Positions 1 to 9,650 of a DNA stretch of 64,000 bases are shown piece by piece; position 1 is the stretch's first letter; each line of letters begins with the position of its first letter. This DNA is from Plantactinospora endophytica. GTDB taxonomy: Bacteria; Actinomycetota; Actinomycetes; Mycobacteriales; Micromonosporaceae. The notes under the pieces are model-generated. The model worked only from the letters and a program-made list of their open reading frames with translations. It did no database searches and was not told the DNA's origin. A program made the position numbers and the translations under genes. The stretch is from NCBI RefSeq assembly GCF_016862915.1, contig NZ_BONW01000022.1:243910-307909 (forward strand), read 5' to 3'.

Positions 1-1
1 C

Positions 2-469
2 TGGATGCCGGTGCTGGCGCCCATGACGGACTACGCGATGCACACCTTCGGGGCCCAGTTCGCCGAGGTGGCCGTCGACGCCGACCTCGGCCTGGTCCGG
101 GTACGCCGGCTGGTCGGCGTCTTCGCCCCGGGCCGGATACTCAACCGCAAGACCGCGCACAGCCAGTTGATGGGCGGGATGCTCTGGGGGCTGAGCCAGG
201 CCCTGCTGGAGGCGACCCGGATGGACCCGAACACCGGACGCTGGGCCAACGCCAGTCTCGCCGACTACCTGGTACCGGTGAACGCCGACGTCCCGGAGAT
301 CACCATCGACACCATCGAGGTGCCGGATCCGGTGGTGAACCCGCTCGGCGTGAAGGGGGTCGGCGAGATCGGCATCGTCGGCACCAGCGCCGCGATCGCC
401 AACGCCGTACACCACGCCACCGGGCGACGGATCCGCCACCTGCCGATCACCGTCGAGGACCTGCTCTGA
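2..469 (+). CDS. Molybdopterin-binding subunit of a xanthine dehydrogenase/aldehyde oxidase family enzyme (C-terminal part)
   Basis: Partial: the 5' end lies outside the window. About 155 residues of a Mo-cofactor large subunit are visible. Members hydroxylate purines, aldehydes or related substrates in the cytosol, with electrons passing through Fe-S and FAD subunits. The segment AHSQLMGGMLWGLSQALLE matches the family's QxxGGxxxGLxxAL stretch. The end carries GVKGVGEIGIVGTSAAIANA, where the GxxE glutamate corresponds to the catalytic base. The reading frame is open from base 2 to the stop. Substrate cannot be assigned from this fragment, and the partner subunits would lie upstream. After the stop, a coding-like plus-strand stretch of about 70 bases without a start codon runs toward the end of the next gene. 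Confidence 0.85.
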   Translation, partial: WMPVLAPMTDYAMHTFGAQFAEVAVDADLGLVRVRRLVGVFAPGRILNRKTAHSQLMGGMLWGLSQALLEATRMDPNTGRWANASLADYLVPVNADVPEITIDTIEVPDPVVNPLGVKGVGEIGIVGTSAAIANAVHHATGRRIRHLPITVEDLL

Positions 470-560
470 GTCTGCCGGTTCTGCCTGCCCTCACCGACCT
501 GTTCCAGGCCGGCGAGGCGCTGCGGCTGATCGTGCTGCGCGTTGATCCGGGCGGCGCCGG

Positions 561-2066
561 TCAGGGTCGGCCGAAATCGCCGCTGGTGTCGGGTACGAGC
601 GGCAGTTCGGTGCCGAGCCGGGCACCGGTGACGTCGACCGGGCCGTGGAAGGTGGCGACTCCGCTGCCGGCGCCGAGGTCGAAGGCGGCCCGCTCGAACC
701 GGCAGCCGGCGAAGCTGGTGGTGCCGTGGAACTGGGCGCCGACGAAATCGGCGTACCCGGCGTTGCCGCCGCTCAGGTCGAGGTCGACCAGGGTGGCGCC
801 GCAGAGCCGGAGGTTCGTCTCCGGCCAGTACGGGTCGGCGGCGGGGCGCAGCCGGGCGGCGAGTACCCGCTGGATCTCCTGACGCAGCCGGAGCTCCTCG
901 GCCTGGGCGGCATCCAGCTCGCCACCGACCAGGAACGACAGCGGCGTACGCAGGTACGCGCAGAGCGCGTCGACCACCCGTTCCCGCAGCTCCGGACGGG
1001 TGTCACCGAGCTCGGCCAGCAGCACCGGCCCGGTACGCCGAACGTCCGGATCCGGCTCGCCGAGCTGTCGGGCGTACGGGCGGACGTCGTCGTCCGGCAC
1101 CAGCCGGCCACTGCCGGACTCGGTCACCCAGCCCAGTGGCCAGTACGTCGCCCCGTACCCGTCATGGTTCTCGTTAGACCAGCGGGCACCGGTCAGCTCG
1201 ACGGCGGGCTGGTCCAGGTGCACCCGGGCGGCGAACACGGCGTCCCGGAAGTCTGCCGACGCACCGAACCGGGCGTGATGAAACCAGGCCGGGCCGCCGA
1301 AGCGGGCATCCCGGAACGAAACCGGCCCAGCGAACCGGGCTCCGTCGCCGCCCTCCTCCCAGTCCTGGTAGTCCTCGATCAGGACGGCGACCGGCCACTC
1401 CGGATCGGTCTCGTTCAGCTCGTCCCAGGCCAGCGGCGTCAGTTCCTCGATCGTCTCCCAGGCCGGGTCGTCCTCCCAGAGCGTCTCCGCGCCCCGGCCG
1501 AACCAGGCGATCCCGCCGAACTCGGCGCCGGTGAAGCTGGCCGTCCTCCGGAACCGGGTCCGGCCGAAGACCGCCTCGTCGCCGAAGCGGGCGCCGTCGA
1601 ACCGGGCGTCACCTTCGAAGACCGTACGCGGGAACAGCGCCTCGCCGTCGAACCGGACCCCGTCGAACGACGCCGTTCCGACGAACCGGGTGTCGGCGAA
1701 CCGCCCCTCGGCCAGCGCACAGCCGCGCAGGTCGAGGTCGACCAGGGTGGTGCCGGACAGGTCGAGGCTGATCTCCGACCAGTGCCCGCCCGCGTCGGAA
1801 CGCAGCCGCCCGGCGAGCAGATCGAGAACGACCCGCCGCTGCTCGGCGTCCCCGTAACCCGCGACCGGGTCACGCTTCCCGTCGTCGGTCGGCGGCGCCG
1901 GGCTCCGCAGGTGGTCACAGATCGCGTCGGCGACCGGCTGTCGGAGTTCGGGCCGACGGTCGGCGACGGTCAGCAGCCGGCGTACCGCCGCGAGCCGGTC
2001 GGACGGCGACCCCTCCGCCAGCGCGGCGAGGTCCGCGCGGTACCCGTTCAGTTCCCGATCCGCCAT
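561..2066 (-). CDS. Pentapeptide-repeat protein
   Basis: 501 residues starting MADRELNGY; GGAAGGGACACGG upstream of this ATG is an acceptable ribosome-binding site, so the open frame further upstream is ignored. Two similar halves are visible. Each has a helical segment with RRPELRQPVADAICDHLR or DTRPELRERVVDALCAYLR, followed by a pentapeptide-type beta-helix with units such as ARFDGARFGDEAVFGRTRF and ADFVGAQFHGTTSFAGCRF (A(D/N)LxF pattern). An internal duplication is therefore likely. Pentapeptide repeats form right-handed quadrilateral helices; some members mimic DNA (gyrase protection), but nothing here supports a specific role. No signal peptide or membrane segment, so probably cytosolic. 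Transcribed divergently from the ThuA-ricin gene. Confidence 0.75.
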   Translation of the reverse strand: MADRELNGYRADLAALAEGSPSDRLAAVRRLLTVADRRPELRQPVADAICDHLRSPAPPTDDGKRDPVAGYGDAEQRRVVLDLLAGRLRSDAGGHWSEISLDLSGTTLVDLDLRGCALAEGRFADTRFVGTASFDGVRFDGEALFPRTVFEGDARFDGARFGDEAVFGRTRFRRTASFTGAEFGGIAWFGRGAETLWEDDPAWETIEELTPLAWDELNETDPEWPVAVLIEDYQDWEEGGDGARFAGPVSFRDARFGGPAWFHHARFGASADFRDAVFAARVHLDQPAVELTGARWSNENHDGYGATYWPLGWVTESGSGRLVPDDDVRPYARQLGEPDPDVRRTGPVLLAELGDTRPELRERVVDALCAYLRTPLSFLVGGELDAAQAEELRLRQEIQRVLAARLRPAADPYWPETNLRLCGATLVDLDLSGGNAGYADFVGAQFHGTTSFAGCRFERAAFDLGAGSGVATFHGPVDVTGARLGTELPLVPDTSGDFGRP

Positions 2067-2216
2067 GCCCGTCCGTGTCCCTTCCCCGGCTGGCCCGAAC
2101 GACGACGGCAGCCGGCCGCACGCTGCCGGAACGCAGGCTAGTCGCTCCGGACAACTTCCCCGGGCAGTCAGCACGACGGATGCACGCCGGGTGCGCTCTG
2201 GCTGGCCGGTGGATTG

Positions 2217-2231
2217 GTAAGCTTTCATTAC
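2217..2231. promoter_or_regulatory. GTAA-N7-TTAC dyad in the divergent intergenic region
   Basis: A short inverted repeat (GTAA, 7 bases, TTAC) lies in an unusually AT-rich patch between the divergent pentapeptide and ThuA-ricin genes. It could be an operator for the secreted carbohydrate-related gene. The dyad is short and could be chance. Confidence 0.25.
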
Positions 2232-2289
2232 AGTTAGGTCGGGCATCGCCACAAGACAGGCGAATTGCACACTCCGGTTAAGTCGGATA

Positions 2290-2319
2290 TTGACACAAGA
2301 TCGTTTCCAGCCATAGCGT
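2290..2319 (+). promoter_or_regulatory. Promoter of the ThuA-ricin gene
   Basis: TTGACA (2290-2295), an 18-base spacer and TAGCGT (2314-2319) form a good sigma-70/HrdB-type promoter. Transcription would begin near 2326, giving a leader of about 50 bases before the ATG at 2375. Confidence 0.6.
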
Positions 2320-2374
2320 GTCATCGATCGTCGCGCCCACCCCCGCCTGCGCGACGGCGACCGAGAGGACGCGC

Positions 2375-3685
2375 ATGAGAGCCCGTACCCGCCGCCACAC
2401 CGTGCCCCGGAAGGTGGCCCAGTTCCTCGCGCTCTGTCTGGCCCTGGTGGCCGCCTTCGCCCAGCCCGCCCACGGCAACGCCGGGGCCGCAGCCGCCGCC
2501 GCACCGGCCTTCAACGTCATCGCCTTCTACAACGGCACCTGGGACGCGGCGCACATCAGCTTCGTCCAGGAAGCCAACCGGTGGTTCCCGCAGACCGCCG
2601 CCCAGCACAACTTCAGCTACACCGCCACCAACGACTGGAGCCGGCTGAACACCGCCAACCTGGCCAACTACCAGGTGGTGGTCTTCCTCGACGATCTGCC
2701 GCCGGTCGCCCAGCGCCCCGCGTTCGAGCAGTACATGCGGAACGGCGGGGCCTGGCTCGGCTTCCACGTCTCGGCGTTCACCACCAACCCGGGTGGCTGG
2801 GACTGGTACCACAACCAGTTCCTCGGCACCGGGGCCTTCCAGTCCAACACCTGGGGACCGACCACCGCCGTGCTGCGGGTCGAGGACCGCAGCCACCCGT
2901 CCACCACCGGGCTGCCGGCCACCTTCACCTCGTCGGTCAGCGAGTGGTACTCCTGGAGCCGCGACCTGCGGACCAACCCGAACATCGACATCCTGGCCTC
3001 GGTCGACCCGAGCAGTTTTCCGCTCGGCACCGACCCCAACCAGACCTGGCGGAGCGGCTACTACCCGATCGTCTGGACCAACAGCAACTACAAGATGCTG
3101 TACGCCAACTTCGGCCACAACGCGATGGACTACGCCAACAACGTGCCGCTCTCCTCCACCTTCGCCAGCGAGACGCAGAACCGTTTCCTGGTCGACGGGC
3201 TGCGCTGGCTCGGTGGCGGCGGTGGCGGCACTCCCCCGCCGGCCGACCCGATCTCCCCGACCGCCTGGTACACCCTGGTCAACCGCAGCAGCGGCAAGTG
3301 CGTGGACGCCCGGGCCGCCGGTACCGCCAACGGCACCGCGATCCAGCAGTACGCCTGCAACGCCAGCCTGGCCCAGCAGTACCAGTTCCAACCGACCAGC
3401 GGCGGCTACGTCCGGGTGAACAACCGGGGCAACAGCGCCCGGTCGCTGGACGTGACAAACGTGTCCACCGCCGACAACGCACCGGTCCAGCTCTGGACCT
3501 ACAGCGGCGGCAACAACCAGCAGTGGCAGCCGGTGGCGGAGGCCGACGGCTACTACCGACTGGTCAACCGGCTCAGCGGCAAGTGCCTCGACGTGCCGGG
3601 CGCCGCCACCGCCGACAGCGTGCAACTGGTGCAGTACGCCTGCAACGGCACCGCCGCCCAGTCCTTCCGCCTCGTCGCGCAGTAG
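2375..3685 (+). CDS. Secreted ThuA-like domain protein with C-terminal ricin-type lectin domain
   Basis: 436 residues from the ATG at 2375, chosen because GAGAGG lies just upstream and a standard signal peptide follows (basic MRARTRRHTVPRK, hydrophobic FLALCLALVAAFA, cleavage near AHG). Residues about 50-280 form a ThuA-like (class I amidotransferase-fold) domain with VVVFLDDL, GGAWLGFHV and a conserved WY-rich end. A glycine/proline linker follows. The last 130 residues are a ricin B-type beta-trefoil (QYQF, QQWQPV, SGKCLDVPGA, QLVQYACNG). ThuA-like domains occur in sugar-active enzymes, and ricin modules bind polysaccharide. The protein probably acts outside the cell on plant or microbial glycans; the reaction is not predictable. 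Confidence 0.85.
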   Translation: MRARTRRHTVPRKVAQFLALCLALVAAFAQPAHGNAGAAAAAAPAFNVIAFYNGTWDAAHISFVQEANRWFPQTAAQHNFSYTATNDWSRLNTANLANYQVVVFLDDLPPVAQRPAFEQYMRNGGAWLGFHVSAFTTNPGGWDWYHNQFLGTGAFQSNTWGPTTAVLRVEDRSHPSTTGLPATFTSSVSEWYSWSRDLRTNPNIDILASVDPSSFPLGTDPNQTWRSGYYPIVWTNSNYKMLYANFGHNAMDYANNVPLSSTFASETQNRFLVDGLRWLGGGGGGTPPPADPISPTAWYTLVNRSSGKCVDARAAGTANGTAIQQYACNASLAQQYQFQPTSGGYVRVNNRGNSARSLDVTNVSTADNAPVQLWTYSGGNNQQWQPVAEADGYYRLVNRLSGKCLDVPGAATADSVQLVQYACNGTAAQSFRLVAQ

Positions 3686-3714
3686 CCCCGCCGCCGCGCC
3701 GTCCGCCGCCGCTC

Positions 3715-3767
3715 ACCTGGACACCAGATGCGCTACCCGGCATGGGTAACGCACCTGGTGTCCAGGT
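3715..3767. terminator. Bidirectional hairpin terminator between ThuA-ricin and leuS
   Basis: Near-perfect inverted repeat: 3715-3738 pairs with 3744-3767 in 22 of 24 positions, with a 5-base loop. It lies between two convergent genes and has no U-tract on either side, typical of strong intrinsic or REP-like terminators in high-GC actinobacteria. Confidence 0.7.
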
Positions 3768-3912
3768 CGACGGAGAAAGAGCCACCCGGCAGGCCGGAGC
3801 CCGTCCGTGTCGTCCCCGGCGCCGCCGATCGGGTCACGGGCTGCGGTGCCGACGCGGCGTGCCCGGCCGGCACCGCGCCACCCGGCAGCGCGGTGCCGGC
3901 CGGACCGAGCGG

Positions 3913-6756
3913 TCAGGCGACGACGCTGACCATCCTGCCGGCCACCACGATCACCTTGCGCGGCTCTCGACCGCCCAACTGGTCGGCGACCGCCGCCAGC
4001 GCGGCGGACCGGATCGCCTCCTCGGCCGCGTCCGCCGGCACCTCGACCCGGCCCCGGACCTTGCCGTTGACCTGCACCGGGTACGTCACCGTCGCGGCGA
4101 CCAGCAGGCTCGGGTCGGCCACCGGGAACGGCTCGTACGCCAGCGACTCGGCGTGCCCCAGCCGCTGCCACAGCTCCTCGGCGATGTGCGGGGCGAACGG
4201 CGACAGCATCAGCAGCAGCGGCTCCGCCACCTCACGGGGGGTCGCGTCCAGTCGGGTCAGGCCGTTGGTCAGCTCGATCAGCTTGGCGATCGCGGTGTTC
4301 ATCCGGATGCCGTCCAGGTCGCCCCGGACCCCGTCGACGATCCGGTGCAGCAGCCGGCGGGTCTGCTCGTCGGCCGGCGCGTCGGTGACCCGCAGTTCGC
4401 CGGTCTGCTCGTCGACGATCGTCCGCCAGACCCGTTGCAGGAACCGGTACGCCCCGATCACCGCCCGGGTCTCCCAGGGCCGGGAGACGTCCAGCGGGCC
4501 CATCGACATCTCGTAGACCCGGAACGTGTCGGCGCCGTACGCCTCGCACATCTCGTCCGGGGTCACCACGTTCCGCAGCGACTTGCCCATCTTGCCGTAG
4601 ACCCGGGTGACCTGCTGGTCAGCGAAGTAGTACTGGCCGTCGACCTCCTCCACCTCGGCCGCCTCGACGTAGCCGCCCCGGTCGTTCTTGAAGGCGTACG
4701 CCTGGATCATGCCCTGGTTGTACAGCCGACGGTACGGCTCGAACGACGAGACGTGGCCCAGGTCGAACAGCACCTTGTGCCAGAAGCGGGCGTACAGCAG
4801 GTGCAGCACGGCGTGCTCCTGGCCGCCGACGTACAGGTCGGTGCCACCGGGGTCGCCGGGCGACTGCGGACCCATCCAGTACGCCTCGTTGGCCGGGTCG
4901 ACGAACCGCTCGGCGTTGGTCGGGTCCAGGTAGCGCAGCTCGTACCAGCAGGAGCCGGCCCACTGCGGCATCACGTTGGTCTCCCGGGTGTACCGCTTCG
5001 GCCCGTCGCCCAGGTCCAGCTCGACCTCGACCCAGTCCTTGCGCCGGGACAGCGGGGTCTCCGGGTCGGAGTCGGCGTCCTCCGGGTCGAAGGTGCGCGG
5101 CGCGAAGTCGTCGACCTCGGGCAGCTCGACCGGCAGCATCGACTCGGGCAGCGCGACCGGGTTGCCCTGCTCGTCGTAGACGATCGGGAACGGCTCGCCC
5201 CAGTAGCGCTGCCGGCTGAACAGCCAGTCCCGCAGCCGGTAGGTGACCGCGCCGGAACCGTGCCCGTTCGCCTCCAGCCACTCGATGATCTTCGCCTTGG
5301 CGTCGGCGACGAACAGCCCGTTCAGGTCCAGGCCGCGCTCTGGCGCGGCGCTGTTGATCGCCGGCCCCTCCCCGGTGTACGTCTTGCCGTCGAAGCCCTC
5401 CGCCGGCTGCACGGTACGTACGATCGGCAGCTCGAAGACCTCGGCGAACTCCCAGTCCCGCTCGTCCTGCCCCGGCACCGCCATGATCGCGCCGGTGCCG
5501 TAGCCGGCCAGTACGTAGTCGGCGATGAAGATCGGGATCTGCGCACCGGTGACCGGGTTGGTGGCGTACGCCCCGACGAAGACGCCGGTCTTCTCCCGGT
5601 TCTCGGCCTGCCGCTCGATGTCGGTCTTGGCCCCGGCCGACTTCCGGTAGGCGTCCACGGCGGCCCGGGGAGTGGCCTGGCCACCGGTCCAGACGTCCCG
5701 GGTCCCCGCCGGCCAGGCGGTACCGGCCAGCGTGTCGACCAGCGGGTGCTCCGGGGCCAGCACCATGTAGGTGGCCCCGAAGACGGTGTCCGGCCGGGTG
5801 GTGAAGACCCGGATCGGGTCGGCGTCGGTCGGGAACTCGATGTGCGCGCCGGTCGACCGGCCGATCCAGTTCCGCTGTTGCAGCTTGATCGGCTCGGGCC
5901 AGTCCAGCGCGTCCAGGTCCTCGATCAGCCGGTCGCCGTACGCGGTGATCCGCATCATCCACTGCTTCAGGCTGCGCTTGAAGACCGGGAAGTTGCCCCG
6001 GTCGGAGCGGCCGTCCGGGGTCACCTCCTCGTTGGCCAGCACCGTGCCCAGCCCCGGACACCAGTTCACCGGCGCCTCGGAGACGTACGCCAGCCGGTGG
6101 TCGTCGACGATCCGGCGCCGCTCGTCGGCGGTCAGCTCGGCCCACGCGCGGCCGTCCGGGGTGGCCCGGGTGCCCGCCTCGAACTCGGCGACCAGCTCGG
6201 CGATCGGCCGGGCCCTGGCGGCGTCGGTGTCGTACCAGGAGTTGAAGACCTGTAGGAAGATCCACTGGGTCCAGCGGTAGTAGTCGGTGTCGATGGTCGC
6301 CACCGAGCGCCGGTCGTCGTGCCCCAGTCCCAGCCGGCGTAGCTGCGAGCGGTAGTAGCCGATGTTCGCCTCGGTGGTGGTCCGGGGGTGGGTGCCGGTC
6401 TGCACCGCGTACTGCTCGGCGGGCAGCCCGAACGCGTCGAAGCCCATCGTGTGCAGCACGTTCCGCCCGACCATCCGCTGGTAGCGGGCGTAACAGTCGG
6501 TGCCGATGTAGCCCAGCGGATGCCCGACGTGCAGTCCCGCCCCGGACGGGTACGGGAACATGTCCAGCACGAACAGCTTCTCCGCGTCCGCCCGAGGATG
6601 GCCGGGATCGGCCAGCGGACCGACCGGGTTGGGCGCCCGGAACGTACCCTGCTCGGCCCACCGGTCCTGCCAGCGCACCTCGATCTCGCCGGCCAGCTCG
6701 GCCGTGTACCGAAACGGCGGGATGTCCGCCGCCGGCTCGGCTGCCTCGGTCGTCAT
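3913..6756 (-). CDS. leuS: Leucyl-tRNA synthetase
   Basis: 947 residues, the normal size for bacterial LeuRS, which charges tRNA-Leu in the cytosol. The class I signature is [17 protein letters not shown] with HVGH at about residues 76-79, and the KMSKS loop is KMGKS near residue 722. Between them lies the CP1 editing domain ([20 protein letters not shown]), and the C-terminal anticodon-binding domain ends with [12 protein letters not shown]. The start is supported by GCGAGGAG six bases upstream of the ATG. Upstream lie a Leu-rich leader peptide and an intrinsic terminator, so expression is probably set by attenuation in response to Leu-tRNA charging. Confidence 0.98.
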   Translation of the reverse strand: MTTEAAEPAADIPPFRYTAELAGEIEVRWQDRWAEQGTFRAPNPVGPLADPGHPRADAEKLFVLDMFPYPSGAGLHVGHPLGYIGTDCYARYQRMVGRNVLHTMGFDAFGLPAEQYAVQTGTHPRTTTEANIGYYRSQLRRLGLGHDDRRSVATIDTDYYRWTQWIFLQVFNSWYDTDAARARPIAELVAEFEAGTRATPDGRAWAELTADERRRIVDDHRLAYVSEAPVNWCPGLGTVLANEEVTPDGRSDRGNFPVFKRSLKQWMMRITAYGDRLIEDLDALDWPEPIKLQQRNWIGRSTGAHIEFPTDADPIRVFTTRPDTVFGATYMVLAPEHPLVDTLAGTAWPAGTRDVWTGGQATPRAAVDAYRKSAGAKTDIERQAENREKTGVFVGAYATNPVTGAQIPIFIADYVLAGYGTGAIMAVPGQDERDWEFAEVFELPIVRTVQPAEGFDGKTYTGEGPAINSAAPERGLDLNGLFVADAKAKIIEWLEANGHGSGAVTYRLRDWLFSRQRYWGEPFPIVYDEQGNPVALPESMLPVELPEVDDFAPRTFDPEDADSDPETPLSRRKDWVEVELDLGDGPKRYTRETNVMPQWAGSCWYELRYLDPTNAERFVDPANEAYWMGPQSPGDPGGTDLYVGGQEHAVLHLLYARFWHKVLFDLGHVSSFEPYRRLYNQGMIQAYAFKNDRGGYVEAAEVEEVDGQYYFADQQVTRVYGKMGKSLRNVVTPDEMCEAYGADTFRVYEMSMGPLDVSRPWETRAVIGAYRFLQRVWRTIVDEQTGELRVTDAPADEQTRRLLHRIVDGVRGDLDGIRMNTAIAKLIELTNGLTRLDATPREVAEPLLLMLSPFAPHIAEELWQRLGHAESLAYEPFPVADPSLLVAATVTYPVQVNGKVRGRVEVPADAAEEAIRSAALAAVADQLGGREPRKVIVVAGRMVSVVA

Positions 6757-6854
6757 GTCGTCTCCTCGCTACGTCCGTCGTCGCTCGCCCTGGTCGACCG
6801 GGCTGGCGGGGCATCGAAATTCAGGTTTGTGGGCCGGGTCCGTTCTCCGGGCAT

Positions 6855-6880
6855 AAAAAAGCCCCTCACGCAGGAGGGGT
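6855..6880 (-). terminator. Attenuator terminator in the leuS leader
   Basis: On the minus strand CCCCTC pairs with GAGGGG (6862-6867 with 6874-6879), followed by TTTTTT (6855-6860): a classic intrinsic terminator, 98 bases before leuS. Just upstream, 6882-6890 pairs perfectly with 6907-6915 (9 bp). That second arm overlaps the last codons of the leader peptide, so a ribosome stalled on the Leu codons would cover it. This is the arrangement expected for ribosome-mediated attenuation. The exact antiterminator pairing is not obvious by eye. Confidence 0.75.
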
Positions 6881-6905
6881 GGCCGTGCTGTCGCTGTCTG
6901 TCGCG

Positions 6906-6944
6906 TCAGCACGGCTCGCTAAGGAGCAGGTGGACCCTGGACAT
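6906..6944 (-). CDS. leuS leader peptide (MSRVHLLLSEPC)
   Basis: Twelve codons with three consecutive leucine codons (CTG CTC CTT, 6929-6921), ending inside the first arm of the leader hairpin and followed by a terminator. There is no Shine-Dalgarno sequence. Instead TACGAT lies exactly six bases before the ATG, so the transcript is probably leaderless and starts at the A of ATG. Scarce Leu-tRNA would stall the ribosome at the Leu run, prevent the 6882-6915 hairpin and allow read-through into leuS. The mechanism is inferred; the peptide, hairpin and terminator are directly visible. Confidence 0.75.
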   Translation of the reverse strand: MSRVHLLLSEPC

Positions 6945-7199
6945 GGGGCCATCGTACCGCGCCCCGGGCAGGGCTGTCGCACCCGATACCGGCCGGGGGA
7001 CGCCGCCGCTACCGGCCGGGGATCCGACCCCGGGCTCTCGGGTGTGCTCGGCTCTCCCGCCGAATACGGCTAGCCTGAGTGATGCGGGTGATCCGGTCAC
7101 TGATCCGGTTACTCCGGACGGACGTATTCTCCCGCGAACCATACGGCCGGCCCAAGGACTCTTATTAGGCGGCGGCCGTGACCGACGAGGAGGAGGCCC

Positions 7200-8258
7200 G
7201 TGACTCAACAGACCTGGGACGAACTGGGTGGCACGCTGCCGAGCGACCAGTTTCGTGCCGCCAGCGACGCGATCGTGGCCAACATCGAAGAGGTCATCGA
7301 GGGCAAGACCGCCACGGTCCGGCTCGCACTCGCGGTACTGCTGGCCGAGGGGCATCTCCTGATCGAGGACGTACCGGGGGTCGGCAAGACCAAGCTGGCC
7401 AAGGCGCTCGCCCGGTCCATCGACTGCTCGGTCCGACGCATCCAGTTCACCCCCGACCTGCTGCCCAGCGACGTCACCGGGGTCAGCGTCTACAACCAGG
7501 AGACGCACGACTTCGAGTTCAAGCCGGGCGCGGTCTTCGCCAACCTGGTGGTCGGCGACGAGATCAACCGCGCCTCGCCGAAGACCCAGTCCGCGCTGCT
7601 GGAGTGCATGGAGGAGCGGCAGGTCACCGTCGACGGCGTCACCTACGAGCTACAGACGCCGTTCATGGTGATCGCCACGCAGAACCCGATCGAGATGGAG
7701 GGGACCTATCCGCTGCCGGAGGCGCAGCGCGACCGGTTCACCGCCCGGATCGCGATGGGCTACCCGGACCCCGGTGCCGAGCTGGCCATGCTGGACGTGC
7801 ACGGCGGCCGGGACCCGATCCACGAGCTACGTCCGGTCTCCGACGCCGCCACCGTACGCAAGCTGATCGCGACGGTACGCGACGTGCACGTCGCCGACGC
7901 CGTCAAGCAGTACGCCGTCGACCTGGTCACCGCCACCCGGGAATCCCCCGACCTGCGGCTCGGCGCCTCCCCCCGGGCCACCCTGCAACTGCTGCGTACC
8001 GCCCGGGCGGTCGCCGCGCTGGAGGGGCGCGACTACGTACTCCCCGACGACCTCCAGGCGCTCGCCGTACCGGTGCTGGCGCACCGGGTGATCCCCACCG
8101 CCGACGCGCAGCTCGCCCGGCGTACCACCGACGCGATCGTCTCCGAGCTGGTGCACCGGCTGGCGTTGCCGCACGAGCGGCAGCGGTCGCCGTACGACAC
8201 CCGGCCGCCGTCCGGCGACGGCACCGGGCGCTCGCAGTACGAGCCGCGGAGGCGGTGA
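7200..8258 (+). CDS. MoxR-family AAA+ ATPase
   Basis: 352 residues from a GTG preceded by GAGGAGGAGG. Walker A is GVGKTKLAKAL (about residue 60) and Walker B is VVGDEINRASPKTQ (about residue 120), followed by sensor 1 (VIATQNPIEMEGTYPLPEAQ) and the small helical lid domain. MoxR ATPases act as chaperones that mature or insert metal ions into partner proteins, usually encoded with a DUF58 protein. That partner follows directly here, with a transglutaminase-type membrane protein after it. The three genes run in one direction with little spacing and are almost certainly one operon. The substrate is unknown. Confidence 0.93.
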   Translation: MTQQTWDELGGTLPSDQFRAASDAIVANIEEVIEGKTATVRLALAVLLAEGHLLIEDVPGVGKTKLAKALARSIDCSVRRIQFTPDLLPSDVTGVSVYNQETHDFEFKPGAVFANLVVGDEINRASPKTQSALLECMEERQVTVDGVTYELQTPFMVIATQNPIEMEGTYPLPEAQRDRFTARIAMGYPDPGAELAMLDVHGGRDPIHELRPVSDAATVRKLIATVRDVHVADAVKQYAVDLVTATRESPDLRLGASPRATLQLLRTARAVAALEGRDYVLPDDLQALAVPVLAHRVIPTADAQLARRTTDAIVSELVHRLALPHERQRSPYDTRPPSGDGTGRSQYEPRRR

Positions 8259-8260
8259 CG

Positions 8261-9559
8261 GTGCGCGAGGCGCTGCGCGGCCTCACCACCCGGGGGCGGT
8301 CCTTCCTGGCCGCCGCCGTGGCAGCGGCGATCTCCGCGCTGATCCTCGGCGAGAAGGACCTGCTCAGGGTCGCCGTCCTGCTCGGCGTACTGCCGCTGCT
8401 GGCCGCGCTCTACGTCGGCCGCAGCCGCTACAAGCTGGCGTGCAGCCGCTCGCTGGAGCCGCACCGGGTGCCGGTCGGCGCCAGCTCCCGGGTGGTGCTC
8501 CGGTTGCAGAACATGTCCCGGCTGCCGACCGGGACGCTGCTGCTGGAGGACCGGCTGCCGTACGCCCTCGGCAGCCGTCCCCGGGTGGTGCTGGAACGCC
8601 TCGGCGCGCACCAGGCCAGCTCGGTGGCGTACACCGTGCGGGCCGACGTACGCGGCCGGTACGAGGTCGGCCCGCTGGTCATCCGGCTCACCGACCCGTT
8701 CGGGCTCTGCGAGCTGACCCGGGCGTTCCCCAGCGTCGACCCGTTGACCGTCATCCCGCAGGTCGCCCCGCTCCCCTCGGTCCGGCTGGCCGGCGAGTAC
8801 GCGGGCACCGGGGAGAGCCGGGCCCGCTCGGTGGCGGTGCACGGCGAGGACGACGCGGCCACTCGGGAATACCGGCGCGGCGACGACCTGCGCCGGGTGC
8901 ACTGGAAGTCCACCGCGCGCACCGGCGAGCTGATGGTGCGCCGGGAGGAGCAGCCCTGGGAGAGCCGGGCGACGGTGGTACTGGACACCCGGGCGTTCGC
9001 GCACCGGGGCGAGGGTCCGACCGCCAGCTTCGAGTGGGCGGTGTCGGCTGTCGCCAGCATCGCCGTCCACCTGCGGCAGGCCGGCTACAAGCTCCGGCTG
9101 GTCAGCGACTCCGGGATCGACGCCAGCGCGAACGACGCCGGTGGCGAAGGGCTGCTGCTGGACTACCTCGCCGACGTCCGGCTGACCCAGCGCGGCGACG
9201 TGGCGACACTTGTCGAACGGGTTCGGCAGCGTTCCGACGGCGGGCTCGTCATCGCCCTGCTCGGCACGCTGACCACCGCCGAGGCGGACCTGCTGGCCGG
9301 GCTGCGCGGCAACGGCGCCACCTGCATCGCCTTCCTGGTGGACAGTTCGACCTGGCTCAACCTGACGCCGCAGGCCCGCGAGGAGGCGAACCACGCGCAC
9401 GGCGCGGCAGCGCTGGCCCTGATGCAGAGCGGCTGGCGGGTGGTGGGTGTCGAACACGGCAGCAAGCTGCCGGCGCTCTGGCCGCAGGCGGCCCGGGGCT
9501 CGCAGGGCTTCGCCTGGCGGGCCGTACTGGCCGAGACGGTCGCCGGCGGGGTGCGGTGA
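8261..9559 (+). CDS. DUF58 domain membrane protein
   Basis: 432 residues. The GTG at 8261 is preferred over the GTG at 8255 because GGAGG (8248-8252) sits eight bases before it. Two N-terminal membrane helices (SFLAAAVAAAISALILG and VAVLLGVLPLLAALYVG) precede a beta-rich region and then the DUF58 core with EYRRGDDLRRVHWKSTART. A von Willebrand-like fold with VVLDTRA follows. DUF58 proteins are regular partners of MoxR ATPases. The gene starts just after the moxR stop, so the two are probably translationally coupled. Acts at the membrane; precise role unknown. Confidence 0.88.
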   Translation: MREALRGLTTRGRSFLAAAVAAAISALILGEKDLLRVAVLLGVLPLLAALYVGRSRYKLACSRSLEPHRVPVGASSRVVLRLQNMSRLPTGTLLLEDRLPYALGSRPRVVLERLGAHQASSVAYTVRADVRGRYEVGPLVIRLTDPFGLCELTRAFPSVDPLTVIPQVAPLPSVRLAGEYAGTGESRARSVAVHGEDDAATREYRRGDDLRRVHWKSTARTGELMVRREEQPWESRATVVLDTRAFAHRGEGPTASFEWAVSAVASIAVHLRQAGYKLRLVSDSGIDASANDAGGEGLLLDYLADVRLTQRGDVATLVERVRQRSDGGLVIALLGTLTTAEADLLAGLRGNGATCIAFLVDSSTWLNLTPQAREEANHAHGAAALALMQSGWRVVGVEHGSKLPALWPQAARGSQGFAWRAVLAETVAGGVR

Positions 9560-9650
9560 CCGGTCGCACGAGCCGGAAGCGGTACCGGCGACGGGATGAG
9601 GGCGGCGGGATGAAGCGGACCGGCAGCGCCGGCACGGACAGGGAGAACTG

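Noticed and set aside
2581..6255. Very long plus-strand open frame (over 1200 codons) opposite leuS
   Set aside because: Composition-driven shadow frame: Arg/Gly/Pro-rich, no motifs, and the minus strand encodes a complete LeuRS.
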